This document shows, piece after piece, positions 5,735 to 7,079 of a stretch of 7,079 bases of DNA. Where the stretch lies: contig JAKQSH010000164.1 of the NCBI GenBank assembly GCA_029570245.1, forward strand, positions 1-7,079. The letters are read 5' to 3'. Both the position numbers and the translations under genes were made by a program. The notes below the pieces were generated by a model. That model saw only the letters and a program-made list of their open reading frames with translations. It did no database searches and was not told where the DNA came from. The first letter of the stretch is position 1; the number at the start of each line of letters is the position of its first letter. This DNA comes from Deltaproteobacteria bacterium. GTDB lineage: Bacteria; Myxococcota_A; SURF-8.

Positions 5735-7079
5735 ATGAAGTTCGATAAGACATTACAGGTACTCATTGCGGCCATGATTATGTTGACGGCTGCCTGGGCC
5801 TGCACCGATAACAGAACAAACATAGTGGCCGACGGAGATTCCGAAACTTCCGAAGACGACGGCAGAATAATATATTTCCGCAGCGGCGGCGGCTCCACAG
5901 ACGGCAATCCGTCAATTGTTGTCGTGGGATTCACCAACTACAATTTCCTGGAATCTCCGGTGCGATGGTACAGCCTTGATCTTCACATCAGTTCCGTTTT
6001 CATGGCCGATTCCGAAAGCTGCGATCTGGAAAACGGCTATCTGCTGTCTGCAGAAGAGGGTTCCATGCTGTATTCGCTGGTTGACGAAACCAGCCCTAAA
6101 ATCGGACTTGAAATTCCATCGGGCAAAAGCTACTGCTCAATAGACATCAGACTGAATGAAAATGCGATACCATTCAGAGCAGAGGGCGTCACCGAAGACG
6201 GCAGAACAGTTGTTATTGAATCACATCTTTATGGGCAGATTCCATTGCTGCCAAAAAACGGAAGCTTCGAATGGGACAACGGCCAGAAAGAAAACTGGCT
6301 CCTGGCGATGGATTTCACAAAAATACTGCCGTCCAGCCTTTCGCACCCGATTAAAGCCGACGATTATGGAATTTTGCGCATCGACTCCACGCACAATGCA
6401 GCAGTCTTCGAAGAGATCAGCGACAACATACTTAAAAATTTCGCATTGCTGAAAGACACAAACGGCAACGGTCTGCTCGAAAAAGAAGAGTTCAATGAAA
6501 ACAATCTGATCGCCAGCGGTTCTACCGAACGCCACGACGATAAGTACGATCAGCCTCAAGTTGACTGCCCTGCAATCGCCATAGACCCAACAGTAGTGGA
6601 TTTCGGAGCTGTGCAACTCTACGACACAGGCAGCGGCAAATTCACGATTTCAAACATAAGCGAAGATGATACTATCCTTACAATACACAATATCTTTTAC
6701 GACGACATGCTGTATACGCCGGAATATGTTCTTGACAAGAGCAACCTGAGCGAATTTCCTTTCAAGCTCGGACCAAACGAATCACAGGAAATCCGTATCG
6801 ACTATACACCTGCCGACGCAGGAACCGATCAGGCCAGAATTGCAGTCATTTCGAATGCATGCGATGAAAGTTCGCTCTTATATATAGACCTCGAAAGCAA
6901 GTACAAGGGCACAGCCGTTCTCGACATCGACCCATCATCCAAAGACTTCGGCAATGTCGATCTTGGTGACAATCCGCAACGCGAAGAATTTTCAATCTGT
7001 AACACCGGAGATTCCGACGGCAACAGAATTCTTTCTATAATGCTCATTCAACTTGAAAGCCGGCATTTCAGCATAGTTG
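5735..7079 (+). CDS. Probable surface lipoprotein with EF-hand loop and HYDIN-like repeats, 3' end outside the window
   Basis: An open frame of 448 complete codons that runs off the right edge. The start is the ATG at 5735, preceded by GGAG with 6 nt spacing; in-frame ATGs at 5720 and 5723 have poorer sites. Residues 1-22 form a signal peptide ending TAAWA before C23, an imperfect lipobox, so lipidation is likely but not certain. Residues 75-230 form a beta-rich domain (SLDLHISSV, IPSGKSYCSIDIRL, LLAMDF) with faint DUF4382-like character; C96 and C134 could form a disulfide. Residues 241-252 (DTNGNGLLEKEE) are a canonical EF-hand loop. From residue 280 a HYDIN-like (choice-of-anchor D) immunoglobulin-fold repeat begins (IDPTVVDFGAV), and a second starts near 394 (IDPSSKDFGNV). 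It is probably an outer-membrane or surface structural or adhesive protein. It follows the regulator gene by 23 nt. Confidence 0.85.
   Translation, partial: MKFDKTLQVLIAAMIMLTAAWACTDNRTNIVADGDSETSEDDGRIIYFRSGGGSTDGNPSIVVVGFTNYNFLESPVRWYSLDLHISSVFMADSESCDLENGYLLSAEEGSMLYSLVDETSPKIGLEIPSGKSYCSIDIRLNENAIPFRAEGVTEDGRTVVIESHLYGQIPLLPKNGSFEWDNGQKENWLLAMDFTKILPSSLSHPIKADDYGILRIDSTHNAAVFEEISDNILKNFALLKDTNGNGLLEKEEFNENNLIASGSTERHDDKYDQPQVDCPAIAIDPTVVDFGAVQLYDTGSGKFTISNISEDDTILTIHNIFYDDMLYTPEYVLDKSNLSEFPFKLGPNESQEIRIDYTPADAGTDQARIAVISNACDESSLLYIDLESKYKGTAVLDIDPSSKDFGNVDLGDNPQREEFSICNTGDSDGNRILSIMLIQLESRHFSIV
6455..6490 (+). other. EF-hand calcium-binding loop (residues 241-252 of the lipoprotein)
   Basis: The codons read D-T-N-G-N-G-L-L-E-K-E-E. 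This fits the 12-residue EF-hand pattern: ligands at positions 1 (D241), 3 (N243), 5 (N245), 9 (E249) and 12 (E252), Gly at 6 and a hydrophobic residue at 8. A predicted helix (EEISDNILKNFALLK) precedes it. Only one loop is visible, so it is a lone EF-hand or half of a dockerin-like pair. Confidence 0.7.
6572..7079 (+). repeat. Two HYDIN-like (choice-of-anchor D) protein repeats, second truncated by window edge
   Basis: Repeat 1 covers roughly residues 280-391 and repeat 2 starts near residue 394. Both begin with the pattern I-D-P-x-x-x-D-F-G-x-V. The DFG triplets at residues 289-291 and 404-406 are 115 residues apart. Both continue with a S-x-x-N element typical of the fold (FTISN in repeat 1, FSICNTG in repeat 2). 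The repeats are recognisable at protein level only; the DNA is well diverged. Confidence 0.75.

Noticed and set aside
5668..5937. Minus-strand 89-residue frame across the regulator-lipoprotein junction
   Set aside because: It is antisense to two well supported plus-strand genes and has no start signal.
1..7079. CRISPR array, insertion sequence, prophage or tRNA gene
   Set aside because: No regularly spaced direct repeats, transposase-like proteins, terminal inverted repeats, phage structural genes or tRNA cloverleaf elements were seen on either strand.

Overview
The window comes from the chromosome of a Gram-negative bacterium of moderate GC content. Diderm architecture is indicated by a small predicted outer-membrane protein with a signal peptide and a terminal Phe, and by a probable lipoprotein. 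The TIGR02147/DUF4423-type regulator and the HYDIN-like (choice-of-anchor D) repeats are, from general knowledge, common in Fibrobacterota, Myxococcota/Bradymonadota-like and Bdellovibrionota-like lineages. That placement is inference, and the sequence alone does not fix the phylum. There are no RNA genes, insertion sequences, CRISPR arrays or prophage genes.

Left half (129-3956, minus strand): a housekeeping cluster of four genes read leftwards. In transcription order they are asparaginyl-tRNA synthetase (asnS), a small membrane-anchored protein with a CxHH/CxxC putative zinc site, a membrane-anchored TPR protein, and an RluA-family pseudouridine synthase. The gaps are 15, 72 and 30 nt with no convincing terminator between genes, so one transcript is likely. 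A good sigma-70-type promoter (TTGACT-N17-TAAACT) lies upstream of asnS, and the leader contains a hairpin followed by five Ts that could act as an attenuator. The first 128 bases are AT-rich and hold no gene.

Middle (3957-4738): a 183-bp divergent intergenic region, then a small exported beta-barrel-like protein on the plus strand. Its start has no Shine-Dalgarno sequence at normal spacing. It is closed by a clear rho-independent terminator.

Right part (4757-7079, plus strand): a second promoter of almost the same form (TTGACT-N17-TAGACT) drives a TIGR02147/DUF4423-type predicted regulator. Twenty-three nt later comes a large probable lipoprotein that runs off the right edge. Its visible part has a novel-looking N-terminal domain, one canonical EF-hand calcium loop and the start of a series of HYDIN-like immunoglobulin-fold repeats. 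This regulator plus surface-protein pair is the least conventional part of the window. The first genes are ordinary translation and RNA-modification functions accompanied by two uncharacterised envelope proteins.
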